Of a DNA stretch of 64,000 nt, positions 25,602 through 33,555 are shown piece after piece (the first letter of the stretch is position 1; every line of letters starts with the position of its first letter). The stretch lies in the NCBI RefSeq assembly GCF_014648495.1, contig NZ_BMRF01000002.1, positions 620,001 through 684,000 on the forward strand, read 5' to 3'. Below the pieces are notes generated by a model. That model saw nothing but the letters and a program-made list of their open reading frames with translations. It ran no database searches and had not been told where the DNA came from. A program made the position numbers and the translations under genes. This stretch comes from Actinomadura cremea (lineage in GTDB: Bacteria > Actinomycetota > Actinomycetes > Streptosporangiales > Streptosporangiaceae).

Positions 25602-26924
25602 TCACATGGACCGGTCCCGGGACGTCGGAGGGGCGCCGCCGGTGCCGCCGCCGGTGCCGCCGCCGGTGCCGTCGCCGGTGCCGTCGTCCGCGTCGCCGTG
25701 GTCCGCGATCTCCACCGGCCCCTTGTCCCGGTGATCCTTGCGGAACCAGGCCGGGACCTCCCGCTCGTCGTCGAAGCCGCGCGCGACGATGATGTCGGTG
25801 GAGGAGTGCGCGAAGATCGACAGCATGATCGTGACCGCCACCAGGTGGAAGATCTCGTCGGCCTCGGCGATCTGCGATTCGAGCACGATCAGCCCGTACA
25901 CGACGGACGCGAAGCCCTTCGGGCCGAACCACATGACCGCGCCCTGCTCGCGGGCGGTGAGCCGGGAGCCCAGGAACGACACCCAGATCGCGGCGGGCCG
26001 CGCGATGACGAGGGCGAGCACGGCGAACACCCAGCCCGTCCAGCCGACGTCGCCGAGGAAGGTCGGCGAGAGCAGCGCGCCGAACACCAGCAGCGCCGCG
26101 AGCTTCAGCAGTTCCGCGACCAGCTCGCCGAACTGCTCGAACGCCTCCTGGAACTGCTCGCCGACCGTCGCGACCGTGACGCCGGCGGCGAACGCGGCCA
26201 GGAACAGGTTGCCGTGCGTGGCCTGGCCCAGTGCGAGCACCAGCAGCCCGATCGCGACGGCGTTCAACGGCGCGTACTTGGGGGAGACGGCGAACCAGCG
26301 GGTCGACTCCAGCTTGAGGGCCGCCCACGGCACCACCACGCCGATGACGAGCCCGATGGCCAGCTCGCTCGCCAGCGCTCCGATGTGCAGGTCGCCGGAG
26401 CCCTCCGCGAGCGCCAGGAAGATCAGCACGAACGGCAGGATGAGGCCGTCGTTGACACCGGACTCCACGTTCAGCAGGTGGCGCAGCCGCGGCGGCACCT
26501 TGTCGTTGCCGACGAGCGCGGCGGCGAACACCGGGTCGGTCGGGGTGAGCACCGCGGCGATCAGCAGCGACTCGATCCAGCCGAGCCCCACCACGTAGTG
26601 CGCGAGCAGGGCCGTGATCACCAGTGTCAGCGGCAGGCCCCAGCCGAGGGCGCGGCCGGGCAGCCGCCAGGCGCTGCGCAGGTCCTTCCAGCCGGCGTGC
26701 ATCCCGTCGGTGAACAGCACCGCGAAGAGCGCCAGCTCGGCGAGCGTCGTGACGATCCCGTCGGTGGGCTCCAGGGGGATCACGTCGAGGACGCCGTCCC
26801 CGAGGAGGAAGCCGCCGACCAGGAACAGCACCGCCGTGGAGAGTACGGTGCGGTGCGCCAGGCTCGACAGCAGGACCGCCATCAGCAGCATCGCGGCGAA
26901 CGCCAGCAGCAGGTTCGTCATCAC
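25602..26924 (-). CDS. cation:proton antiporter (CPA1 family)
   Basis: A 440-residue protein with about 12 transmembrane helices. [20 protein letters not shown] and [20 protein letters not shown] are the CPA1 core motifs; Asp in ESGVND and TPTDP are the transport residues. [19 protein letters not shown] is a C-terminal family motif. The cytosolic tail ends in a glycine/threonine repeat encoded by a 12-bp DNA repeat. It starts GTG (26924) followed directly by ATG, either of which could be used. With the ArsB/NhaD gene downstream it forms an ion- or pH-homeostasis pair. Confidence 0.93.
   Translation of the reverse strand: MMTNLLLAFAAMLLMAVLLSSLAHRTVLSTAVLFLVGGFLLGDGVLDVIPLEPTDGIVTTLAELALFAVLFTDGMHAGWKDLRSAWRLPGRALGWGLPLTLVITALLAHYVVGLGWIESLLIAAVLTPTDPVFAAALVGNDKVPPRLRHLLNVESGVNDGLILPFVLIFLALAEGSGDLHIGALASELAIGLVIGVVVPWAALKLESTRWFAVSPKYAPLNAVAIGLLVLALGQATHGNLFLAAFAAGVTVATVGEQFQEAFEQFGELVAELLKLAALLVFGALLSPTFLGDVGWTGWVFAVLALVIARPAAIWVSFLGSRLTAREQGAVMWFGPKGFASVVYGLIVLESQIAEADEIFHLVAVTIMLSIFAHSSTDIIVARGFDDEREVPAWFRKDHRDKGPVEIADHGDADDGTGDGTGGGTGGGTGGAPPTSRDRSM
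25635..25686. repeat. four 12-bp tandem repeats in antiporter 3' end
   Basis: The unit GCCGCCGGTGCC (plus strand) recurs at a 12-base period with GGT at 25641, 25653, 25665 and 25677; the last copies carry GTC variants. It encodes the [14 protein letters not shown] tail and can vary in copy number without frameshift. Confidence 0.85.
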
Positions 26925-27070
26925 CAGGACTTTCGCGATCGACGGACAACGGACGCCGACGCGACGTCCCAGCTCAGGGCATGACCCTAACGGGATCGAT
27001 CAGGCATTTCCACGCCGGGGCCCGAGGCGGGACGCGTGAAACCGCTGGTGGACTCGTATACGGTCGAGGT

Positions 27071-27532
27071 GTGCGCGCTCGCGAACTCGCCGTCGAGTAC
27101 CCCACCGTGACCCTGGACGACAGCGCGCTGGACGCCGCGTGGCTGCTGGCCGAGCACCGTTTCCCCGGGCTGATCGTCGTGGACGCCCGGGGCGGGCCCG
27201 TCGCCGTCCTGCCCGGTGCGCAGCTTCTCCGCGACATCATCCCGGCGTACGTGCGCGATGACCCGAACCTCGCCCGCGTCTACGGCGAGCGGCACGCCGA
27301 CCGGCTCTGCGGGCCGCTCGCCGGGCGCCGGGTCGCGGACCTGCTGGCCCGGGACAAGCGGATCCTGCCGGTGGTGGACGGCGACGCGACCGTCATGGAG
27401 ATCGCCAGCGTCATGGCGGAGCACGCCAGCCCGCTCGTCGCGGTCTCCGGCGGCCCGGGCCGGGCCATGATCGGCGCGATCGCCGTCCCGCACCTGCTCG
27501 CCCGCCTGCTGCCCCCGCGCGAGGAGGGCTGA
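27071..27532 (+). CDS. CBS-domain-containing protein
   Basis: A 153-residue protein with two CBS motifs. The first spans about residues 1-50 (VTLDDSALDAAWLLAEHRFP, LIVVDARGGPVAVLPGAQLL). The second, after an insertion (about 50-85), contains RRVADLLARDKRILPVVDGD, followed by TVMEIASVMAEHASPLVAV. Paired CBS motifs bind adenine nucleotides. No convincing ribosome site precedes the GTG, and TATACG at 27057-27062 lies where a -10 element would be for a leaderless transcript. It diverges from the antiporter gene, so it may regulate or report on transport. Confidence 0.86.
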   Translation: MRARELAVEYPTVTLDDSALDAAWLLAEHRFPGLIVVDARGGPVAVLPGAQLLRDIIPAYVRDDPNLARVYGERHADRLCGPLAGRRVADLLARDKRILPVVDGDATVMEIASVMAEHASPLVAVSGGPGRAMIGAIAVPHLLARLLPPREEG

Positions 27533-27546
27533 CCGGCGCCCGCGGC

Positions 27547-27567
27547 CCGGCCCGCCCCCGGGGCCGG
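27547..27567. terminator. bidirectional hairpin between convergent genes
   Basis: CCGGCCC (27547-27553) pairs with GGGCCGG (27561-27567) around seven bases. It sits in the 39-base gap between the stop codons of the CBS gene and the MatC-like transporter gene, the expected place for a shared terminator. Confidence 0.5.
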
Positions 27568-27571
27568 TCGG

Positions 27572-28846
27572 TCAAACCCCCACGCCGAGCGGGACCAGCA
27601 GCAACAGCATCGGCAGGACGAGCGCCGCGACGAGCGAGATGCCGAGCAGCCAGCGGAACACCCGCGGGTTCTCCTCCTCGCTCGTGTTCGCGAGCACGAG
27701 CCCGCCGCCGAGGTGCATCGGGCTGATCCCGACCGCGCCGATCACCCCGCAGATCGCGACGAGCAGCGCGGTGAACCCGGCGGACGACTGGTCCGGCAGG
27801 GCCGTCGCGGTGAGCGGGATGATCACGCCGAGCACCGCGACCGTCGAGGACTCCACGGTCGCGAACAGCGCCGCCAGGTAGGCGATCGCCAGCACGGTCA
27901 GCAGCGCGGCGTCGATCCCGCCGAGGTGGCCGGCGAGCGTGTCGAGCGTCCCGACCCGCTCGAGCACCCCCACGTACACCAGGACTCCGGCGGTCAGGAT
28001 GACGACGCCCCACGGCAGGTCCCCGATGACCCGCCGGGTGTCGGGCTTGAACACCAGGTGCAGGACGAGCCCGACCAGCAGCGAGGCGAACAGCGGGTTC
28101 ATGCCGAACGCCAGCACCATGACGAGGAACGCGCCGATCCCCGCCGTCGACCCCAGCTCGTAGCGGCTCATGGGGGCGGCCGCCTGAGCGGCGGCCTGGT
28201 CGGAGGTCTGGTCGGGAGACGGGGGTGCAGGGGCGGTCTTGCCTCGGCGGACGAACTTCTTCAGTAGGAAGTACGTCAGGATCGCGGTGCAGGTCTTGAT
28301 CGCGGCGAGGCCGAGGAAGAGGCCGGTGGGGGAGAAGTCCGCGCCCTGCTTCTCGGCGAGCTGGCGGACGATGGCGCCCCACGGGGAGAGCGGCGAGAAG
28401 CCGCCGACGCCGGCGCCCGCGCAGGCGACCACCGCCATGATCACCGGGTCCATGCCGCGGTTGCGGGCCAGCCGCATGGCGATGGGCAGGACGATCGCGA
28501 CCGTGGCGCTCGGCAGGGTGCCGATGGCGCTGAGCACCGCGCCGACCAGGAACATCGACCACGGGAGCATCCAGTCGCGCCCGCCGGACGCGCGGACGAC
28601 GAGGTGGACCAGCCGGTCGATCGCCCCGCTGCGCTGGGCATGGCCGAACAGGTACATCACGCCGATGATCAGCACGACGATCTGGACGGGGAAGGCGGCG
28701 AGCGCCTTCTCGCCCGGCACACCGGTGATCTTGGCGAGCAGCAGTCCGGCGGGCAGCGCGACGAGCCCGACGTTGACGTCCCGCCAGATCGCCAGCGCGA
28801 ACACCGCGAGCAGCAGGGCCAGGGACAGGATCTCGTCGGCGGTCAT
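27572..28846 (-). CDS. SLC13-family permease, MatC-like dicarboxylate carrier
   Basis: A 424-residue membrane protein with about 11 helices. The N-terminus (LALAIWRDVNVGLVALPAGLLLAKI-like, residues 15-40) matches the dicarboxylate-carrier MatC N-terminal domain. GTLPSATVAIVLPIAM, FSPLSPWGAIV, ATVESSTVAVLGVIIPL and GISPMHLGGGLVLAN are the paired transport loops. A hydrophilic linker with an AAAQAAAPMS run lies mid-protein between halves. It probably imports a dicarboxylate or other organic acid. Its promoter region carries a GAACA-atg-TGTTC palindrome like one in front of the acyl-CoA synthetase at 29713, suggesting control by the intervening TetR gene. Confidence 0.88.
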   Translation of the reverse strand: MTADEILSLALLLAVFALAIWRDVNVGLVALPAGLLLAKITGVPGEKALAAFPVQIVVLIIGVMYLFGHAQRSGAIDRLVHLVVRASGGRDWMLPWSMFLVGAVLSAIGTLPSATVAIVLPIAMRLARNRGMDPVIMAVVACAGAGVGGFSPLSPWGAIVRQLAEKQGADFSPTGLFLGLAAIKTCTAILTYFLLKKFVRRGKTAPAPPSPDQTSDQAAAQAAAPMSRYELGSTAGIGAFLVMVLAFGMNPLFASLLVGLVLHLVFKPDTRRVIGDLPWGVVILTAGVLVYVGVLERVGTLDTLAGHLGGIDAALLTVLAIAYLAALFATVESSTVAVLGVIIPLTATALPDQSSAGFTALLVAICGVIGAVGISPMHLGGGLVLANTSEEENPRVFRWLLGISLVAALVLPMLLLLVPLGVGV

Positions 28847-28878
28847 GGGGCCATCACTTCTCCAGACACGGGCCGTTA

Positions 28879-28895
28879 CCGAACAATGTGTTCAG
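28879..28895. promoter_or_regulatory. predicted TetR operator upstream of MatC-like gene
   Basis: The core GAACA-ATG-TGTTC (28881-28893) is a perfect 5-bp inverted repeat, extended to CCGAACA/TGTTCAG with one mismatch, and flanked by GTTAC on both sides. It lies about 35 bases upstream of the transporter start. GTTAC(C/T)GAACA(A/C)T(G/C)TGT is repeated at 29665-29680 before the acyl-CoA synthetase gene. Confidence 0.6.
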
Positions 28896-28960
28896 TTACG
28901 TTCAGGGTGTCGGGCAATCTACGTCACATTCCGCGCGCCCTCAAGGGGTGCTTCGCGCGG

Positions 28961-28988
28961 AAAACCCCCGGCCGGTCTCGGCCGGGGG
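28961..28988 (-). terminator. Rho-independent terminator of the TetR gene
   Basis: On the minus strand, CCCCCGGCCG and CGGCCGGGGG (28965-28974 / 28979-28988) form a perfect 10-bp stem with a four-base loop, followed by TTTT. It begins 22 bases after the stop codon of the TetR gene, a textbook intrinsic terminator. Confidence 0.87.
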
Positions 28989-29010
28989 CTCGGAAGGCCC
29001 TGCCGGGGGG

Positions 29011-29607
29011 CTATGCGGTGGTGTCGAACCCGCTCGCCCAGTACCGGCCGTGGACGGCCAGGTCGAGCAGCATCCGGGCGACCTCCTCGGCCGGCGGGCG
29101 GGGGTCGTCGATCTCCAGCCACCACTGCAGGACGGCCGTCTGCTCGCCCACCCAGGCCCGAGCGAGCAGCCCGGGGTCGATGCGCGGCTCGACGCCGTTG
29201 CGCTCGGAGCGGCCGCTGAACTCGTCGGCGGTCACCCGCACGCACGACTCGACGAACATCCGCAGCGGCTTCCCGTCGCCCTCGCCCCGCAGGATGATCC
29301 GGTACAGGTCGCGTTCCTGCTCGGCGTGCCGCAGCATCTCCAGGACGGGCTTGCCGGTGAAGCCCACGGCGCTCTCGGCGATCAGCGGCCGCTGCCGCGC
29401 GCCGAGTTCGTCCAGCAGGTCCTTCGTGAGCCGGGTGAACAGGTCGTCCTTGTCGCGGCAGTGGCTGTAGAAGGTCGCGCGGGCGATGTCGGCGCGCTCG
29501 GTGACGTCCTCGACGGTGATCGACGCGTAGCCGCGTTCCAGTACCAGCCCCACCAGGGCGTCGCGCAGCGCCTTGCGCGTCCGTCGTGTGCGCCTGTCCT
29601 CGGCCAT
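29011..29607 (-). CDS. TetR/AcrR-family transcriptional regulator
   Basis: A 198-residue regulator. Residues 5-55 are the TetR helix-turn-helix (ALRDALVGLVLERGYASITV, TERADIARATFYSHCRDKDD). The rest is a helical ligand domain ending in AVHGRYWASGFDTTA. It diverges from the acyl-CoA synthetase gene across 105 bases and is followed by an intrinsic terminator. Related palindromes upstream of both the synthetase gene and the MatC-like transporter gene make it the likely repressor of both, probably relieved by an acyl-CoA or organic acid. Confidence 0.92.
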   Translation of the reverse strand: MAEDRRTRRTRKALRDALVGLVLERGYASITVEDVTERADIARATFYSHCRDKDDLFTRLTKDLLDELGARQRPLIAESAVGFTGKPVLEMLRHAEQERDLYRIILRGEGDGKPLRMFVESCVRVTADEFSGRSERNGVEPRIDPGLLARAWVGEQTAVLQWWLEIDDPRPPAEEVARMLLDLAVHGRYWASGFDTTA

Positions 29608-29664
29608 CGTCGTCCTTCCCGCCCGCGAGCCACCAAGTGTAGAGACCTCTTGACAACTAGGGAG

Positions 29665-29684
29665 TTACTGAACACTCTGTCTGC
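29665..29684. promoter_or_regulatory. predicted TetR operator upstream of acyl-CoA synthetase
   Basis: TTACTGAACACTCTGTCTGC lies 29 bases before the ATG at 29713 in the divergent TetR/acyl-CoA synthetase promoter. It shares GTTAC(C/T)GAACA(A/C)T(G/C)TGT with the site at 28879-28895, though its right arm is degenerate. Confidence 0.5.
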
Positions 29685-29712
29685 TATTGGTCGAGCAGTC
29701 TGGAGAGTGTGC

Positions 29713-31272
29713 ATGAACCTGGGGAGTTACGCGACCCGCGCCGCCCGGTACTGGCCGGACGAGCGGGCCGTCGTCTGCGGAGAGCGGGCGTGGACGTTCC
29801 GTCAGCTGGAGGACGAGGCGAACCGGCTCGCGTCGGCGCTGCTCGCCCGCGGGCTGCGGCCCGGCGACGCCGTCGCGTCGCTGGCGTGGAACCGCGGCGA
29901 GCTGGTCGTGGCGGAGTTCGCCCTCTACAAGGCCGGGCTGCTGCGGGCCCCCGTGAACGCGCGCCTCGGCCGCGGCGAGATCGAGCACGTCCTCGACTAC
30001 GCGGGTGCGAAGCTCCTGCTGTTCGACGCCGCCCACGCGGACGACGCGCTCGCCGCGGCCGGCGACGGGTGCGAGCCCGTCGTGTTCGACCCCGGGAACC
30101 TCACGGGCGAGCCCCGTCCCCTCACCTACGGGGAGCTGCTCGAGGAGGGGACGGCGGAGCCGGTCGCGGTGGAGGTCTCCCCGGACGATCCCTGCACGCT
30201 GCACTTCACGTCCGGGTCGACGGGCACGCTGAAGGCCGCGGCGCAGACGTTCGGCAACCGCCGCGCCAACATGCGCAAGCAGATGATGAGCGACGACTCC
30301 CGCTCGCGTCCCGGCGTCCGCTACCTGGCGTGCGGCCCGATCACGCACGCCCCCGGGATGGGGCTGCTCGCGGGCGTGTTCGGCGGCGCCACCGCGCACA
30401 TCCTGCCCGCGTGGGACACCGAGGCGTTCCTCGACACGATCGAGCGCGAGCGGATCACCGCGACGTTCATCGTCCCGGCCATGCTCAACATGCTGCTGGC
30501 GCACCCGGGGATCGCCGACCGCGACCTGTCCAGCCTGGCGAGCCTGCGGATCGGGGGCGCGCCGGTGTCCCCGCAGCGGCTCCGGCAGGCGGTCGAGACG
30601 TTCGGCCCGATCGTCGCGCAGGGCTACGGGCTCGGCGAGACGACCAGCGTCGTCGCCGGGCTGGGCAGCGCGGCGCTAGCCGCGGCCGTCGAGAGCGACC
30701 CCGAGCTGCTGGCGTCCTGCGGACGCGCGGCCTACGACACCGAGATCCGCGTCGTGGACGACGCGGGCCGCGAGCTGCCGCCGCGCGAGATCGGCGAGAT
30801 GGTCGTGCGGGGCGAGGACTGCGTCCGCGAGTACTGGCGCGAGCCCGAGCTGTCGAAGGAGACGTTCCGGGACGGCTGGGTGCACACCGGCGACCTGGCG
30901 TGGATGCGCGAGGACGGCTACCTGTTCATCGTCGACCGCAAGAAGGACATGATCATCTCGGGCGGGTTCAACATCTACTGCACCGAGGTCGAGTCGGCCC
31001 TCTACGAGCACCCGGCCGTCCGCGAGGTGTGCGTCGTCGGCGTCCCGGACGAGCGGTGGGGCGAGGCCGTCAAGGCCGTCGTCGTCCGCCACGGCGGGAC
31101 GGACGTCGCCGCAGCCGAGCTGATCGAGTTCTGCGCCGAGCGCCTCGACCGCTACAAGAAGCCCCGCTCGGTCGAGTTCGTCGACGAGCTGCCGACCAAC
31201 CGCAACGGCAAGGTCGACCGCAAGGCCGTCCGCGAACCGTACTGGGCCGGCGTCGACCGGCGCGTCAACTGA
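29713..31272 (+). CDS. acyl-CoA synthetase (class I adenylate-forming, long-chain-fatty-acid-CoA ligase type)
   Basis: A 519-residue ligase. LHFTSGSTGTLKAAA (about 175) is the ATP-binding loop, QGYGLGETTSVV the A5 motif, VHTGDLAW the adenylation motif, IVDRKKDMIISGGFNIYCTE the hinge, and NRNGKVDRKAVRE carries the catalytic Lys. The ATG at 29713 follows a GGAG site seven bases away. The Pro/Lys of the usual TSGTTGxPKG motif are replaced (GTLKAA), seen in some subfamilies. It is followed after 10 bases by an acyl-CoA dehydrogenase gene, so the pair starts degradation of an activated carboxylic acid. Confidence 0.91.
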   Translation: MNLGSYATRAARYWPDERAVVCGERAWTFRQLEDEANRLASALLARGLRPGDAVASLAWNRGELVVAEFALYKAGLLRAPVNARLGRGEIEHVLDYAGAKLLLFDAAHADDALAAAGDGCEPVVFDPGNLTGEPRPLTYGELLEEGTAEPVAVEVSPDDPCTLHFTSGSTGTLKAAAQTFGNRRANMRKQMMSDDSRSRPGVRYLACGPITHAPGMGLLAGVFGGATAHILPAWDTEAFLDTIERERITATFIVPAMLNMLLAHPGIADRDLSSLASLRIGGAPVSPQRLRQAVETFGPIVAQGYGLGETTSVVAGLGSAALAAAVESDPELLASCGRAAYDTEIRVVDDAGRELPPREIGEMVVRGEDCVREYWREPELSKETFRDGWVHTGDLAWMREDGYLFIVDRKKDMIISGGFNIYCTEVESALYEHPAVREVCVVGVPDERWGEAVKAVVVRHGGTDVAAAELIEFCAERLDRYKKPRSVEFVDELPTNRNGKVDRKAVREPYWAGVDRRVN

Positions 31273-31282
31273 GGGGACGCCG

Positions 31283-32509
31283 ATGAGCTTCTCGACCTTC
31301 ACCCTGCGCCCGTCCTACGACGAGGACCCCGAACTGGGCGGACTCGTCACGTCCCTGCGCGGCTACCTCGCCGGGGAACTGGCCGACTACGAGCGCGCGC
31401 ACGGCGTCGACCGGACGACCCGGCTGACCCGCGACGTCCTCGAACCGGTCTGGCGCCGCAGCCGCGAACTCGGCTTCTACGGGATCCACCTGCCGGAGGA
31501 GTACGGCGGCCGGGGTCTGTCGCACACCCGGCTCGCCGCGCTCAAGGAGGAGATCGCGGCGGGCGGCCGGGTCCTCGGGCACAGCGTGCTCGGCGAGATG
31601 GGCGGCCCGCTCCGCGCGGGCGACATCTTCCGCGACGCCACCGGCCGGCAGATCGAGGAGTACCTGCTGCCGGTCGCGCGCGGCGAGCGCGCCTGCTGCT
31701 TCTCCCTCACCGAGGCCGACGCCGGCTCGGACGTCCGCGCCATGCGGACGGTCGCCGTGCGCGACGGCGACGGCTACCGGATCACCGGCCACAAGGTGTT
31801 CAGCACCGCCGGGCCGTTCGCCGACTTCGCGATCGTCATCGCCCGCATGGACGGCACCGAGAACTCGTTCTCGGCGTTCTTCGTCGACCTCGACGCCCCC
31901 GGCTGCCGCGTCGAGGAGGGCGCGACGCCGATGTCGGGCGAGCACATCGAGGCGGACGTCGTCATGGACGACTGCCGCGTCCCGGCCGCGAACCTCATCG
32001 GCGCCGAGGGCGAGGGCATGCGCATCGGCCTCGGCCGCGTCACCGTCAACCGGCTCCTGCACTGCCCGACGCTGCTGGGCATGGCCCGCCGCGCGATCGA
32101 GCTGTCCCTCGTGCGGGCGCGGACCCGGATCGTCCACGGCGCGCCGCTGCTGAAGCTGCAGGCCATCCAGCACAAGCTCGCCGACATGGCCACCGAGTAC
32201 TACGCGGCCCGCTCGATGACCTACGGCGCGATCGCCGCGCTCGACGCGGGCACGCGCCCCCGGCTCGAGGCGTTCATGTGCAAGCTGTACGTCGCCGAGA
32301 CGGCGTTCCGGATCCTCGACGAGGCGGTGCAGATCCACGGCAAGGAGGGCCTCACCCAGGGGTCCGAGGTCGAGTACCTGTTCCGGAAGGTCCGCATGTT
32401 CCGGGTCCTCACCGGCACGTCGGAGATCCAGCGCAACGCCGTCGCGAAGGGCCTGTCGATGTACGCGGAGGTCCTCGCGGGCGAGCGGGGCGCTACGAGC
32501 CCAGGGTGA
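31283..32509 (+). CDS. acyl-CoA dehydrogenase family protein
   Basis: A 408-residue flavoenzyme. CFSLTEADAGSDVRAM is the FAD/substrate signature, ITGHKVFSTAGPFADF the next conserved strand, and YLFRKVRMFRVLTGTSEIQR with NAVAKGLSMY the C-terminal signature. EAVQIHGKEGLTQGSEVE corresponds to the C-terminal flavin loop. It lies 10 bases after the acyl-CoA synthetase and is probably co-translated. Its 3' end overlaps the end of the convergent alcohol-dehydrogenase-type gene by 17 bases. Exact substrate unknown. Confidence 0.91.
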   Translation: MSFSTFTLRPSYDEDPELGGLVTSLRGYLAGELADYERAHGVDRTTRLTRDVLEPVWRRSRELGFYGIHLPEEYGGRGLSHTRLAALKEEIAAGGRVLGHSVLGEMGGPLRAGDIFRDATGRQIEEYLLPVARGERACCFSLTEADAGSDVRAMRTVAVRDGDGYRITGHKVFSTAGPFADFAIVIARMDGTENSFSAFFVDLDAPGCRVEEGATPMSGEHIEADVVMDDCRVPAANLIGAEGEGMRIGLGRVTVNRLLHCPTLLGMARRAIELSLVRARTRIVHGAPLLKLQAIQHKLADMATEYYAARSMTYGAIAALDAGTRPRLEAFMCKLYVAETAFRILDEAVQIHGKEGLTQGSEVEYLFRKVRMFRVLTGTSEIQRNAVAKGLSMYAEVLAGERGATSPG

Positions 32510-33545
32510 GGACGACCTTGACGTCCTCGCCGCGGGAGTCGAACGCGTCGGCGAAGGCGTCGAGGGGGACGCGGCGGGTGATGAGGCGGCCGAGCCAGTC
32601 CAGGTCGGCCTTCGCCAGGGCGTCCGCCGCGACCGCGTAGTGCCGGAGGTTCGCGTTGACCGAGCCGACGACCGCGTCGTTCTCCAGGACGATGTCGCGG
32701 TTCAGCGTCCCCGCGTCCACGGTCAGGTTCCGGCCGGAGGGCGACACCCCGGTCAGGCACACGACGCCGTAGGTCGCGGTGGAGCCGATCGCGCCGAACA
32801 CCAGCTCCCCGACGCCCGTCGCCTCGATCACCACGTCCGGTCTCGCCGCCCGCACCGCCGCGTCGAGGCCGTCGTGGTGGTACGTCGCGCCGAGGTCGGC
32901 GACGAGGCCGGGCTTCGGACCGTCCGCGACCCGGTCGAGGACGTGGACGTCCAGGCCCCGCTGGACGCCCAGCAGCGCGGCGAGCAGCCCGATCGAGCCC
33001 GCGCCGGTGACCAGCGCCGTGCGCGGCTCGAACCAGGCGCGCGCCCCGACCCGCTCGACCTGCTCCCACGCCTTGGCGACCACGGTCGCCGGTTCCATCA
33101 GCATGCCGACGTCCGCGAGCCGCGGGTCGAGCGTCACCGCGTACCCCGTCTCGACCCGCCACAGCTCGCTCGCGTACCCGTCGATCTCCTTGATGCCGCG
33201 CTCGGTGTAGCGGCCGTTGCGGCACATGTCGAACTCGCCGTGCGCGCACGCGCCGCACGGCTCCGGGTCGGGCCGCCGCACGACGCCCACGACCAGGTCG
33301 CCGGGGGAGAAGCCGCCGCCGGACGGCGCGTGCCGCACCCGGCCCAGCGACTCGTGCCCGATGACCAGCCGGTCGCGTCCCGGCGGCGCCCAGCCGTACC
33401 CGCCCGCCGCGATCTCGCGGTCGGTGCCGCACACCCCGACCGCGAGCCCCTCGACGAGCAGCTCGTCCGGGCCCGGCTCCGGGTCGGGGACGTCCGTGAC
33501 CGACAGCGAACCCGGCTGTCCCGGCAGCACGGTCAGTGCGCGCAT
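32493..33545 (-). CDS. zinc-dependent glucose-1-dehydrogenase-like oxidoreductase (MDR family)
   Basis: A 350-residue medium-chain dehydrogenase. VCGTDREIAAG holds the catalytic zinc Cys, IGHESLGRV the zinc His-Glu pair, and CGACAHGEFDMC part of the structural zinc cluster. ALVTGAGSIGLLAALLGVQ is the Rossmann loop. NGRYTERGIKEIDGYASEL is typical of glucose/galactose 1-dehydrogenases. It starts 10 bases after the GH15 gene with an AAGGAGG site, so glucose released by the GH15 enzyme could be its substrate; this pairing is an inference. Confidence 0.88.
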   Translation of the reverse strand: MRALTVLPGQPGSLSVTDVPDPEPGPDELLVEGLAVGVCGTDREIAAGGYGWAPPGRDRLVIGHESLGRVRHAPSGGGFSPGDLVVGVVRRPDPEPCGACAHGEFDMCRNGRYTERGIKEIDGYASELWRVETGYAVTLDPRLADVGMLMEPATVVAKAWEQVERVGARAWFEPRTALVTGAGSIGLLAALLGVQRGLDVHVLDRVADGPKPGLVADLGATYHHDGLDAAVRAARPDVVIEATGVGELVFGAIGSTATYGVVCLTGVSPSGRNLTVDAGTLNRDIVLENDAVVGSVNANLRHYAVAADALAKADLDWLGRLITRRVPLDAFADAFDSRGEDVKVVLTLGS

Positions 33546-33555
33546 GTCGCCTCCT

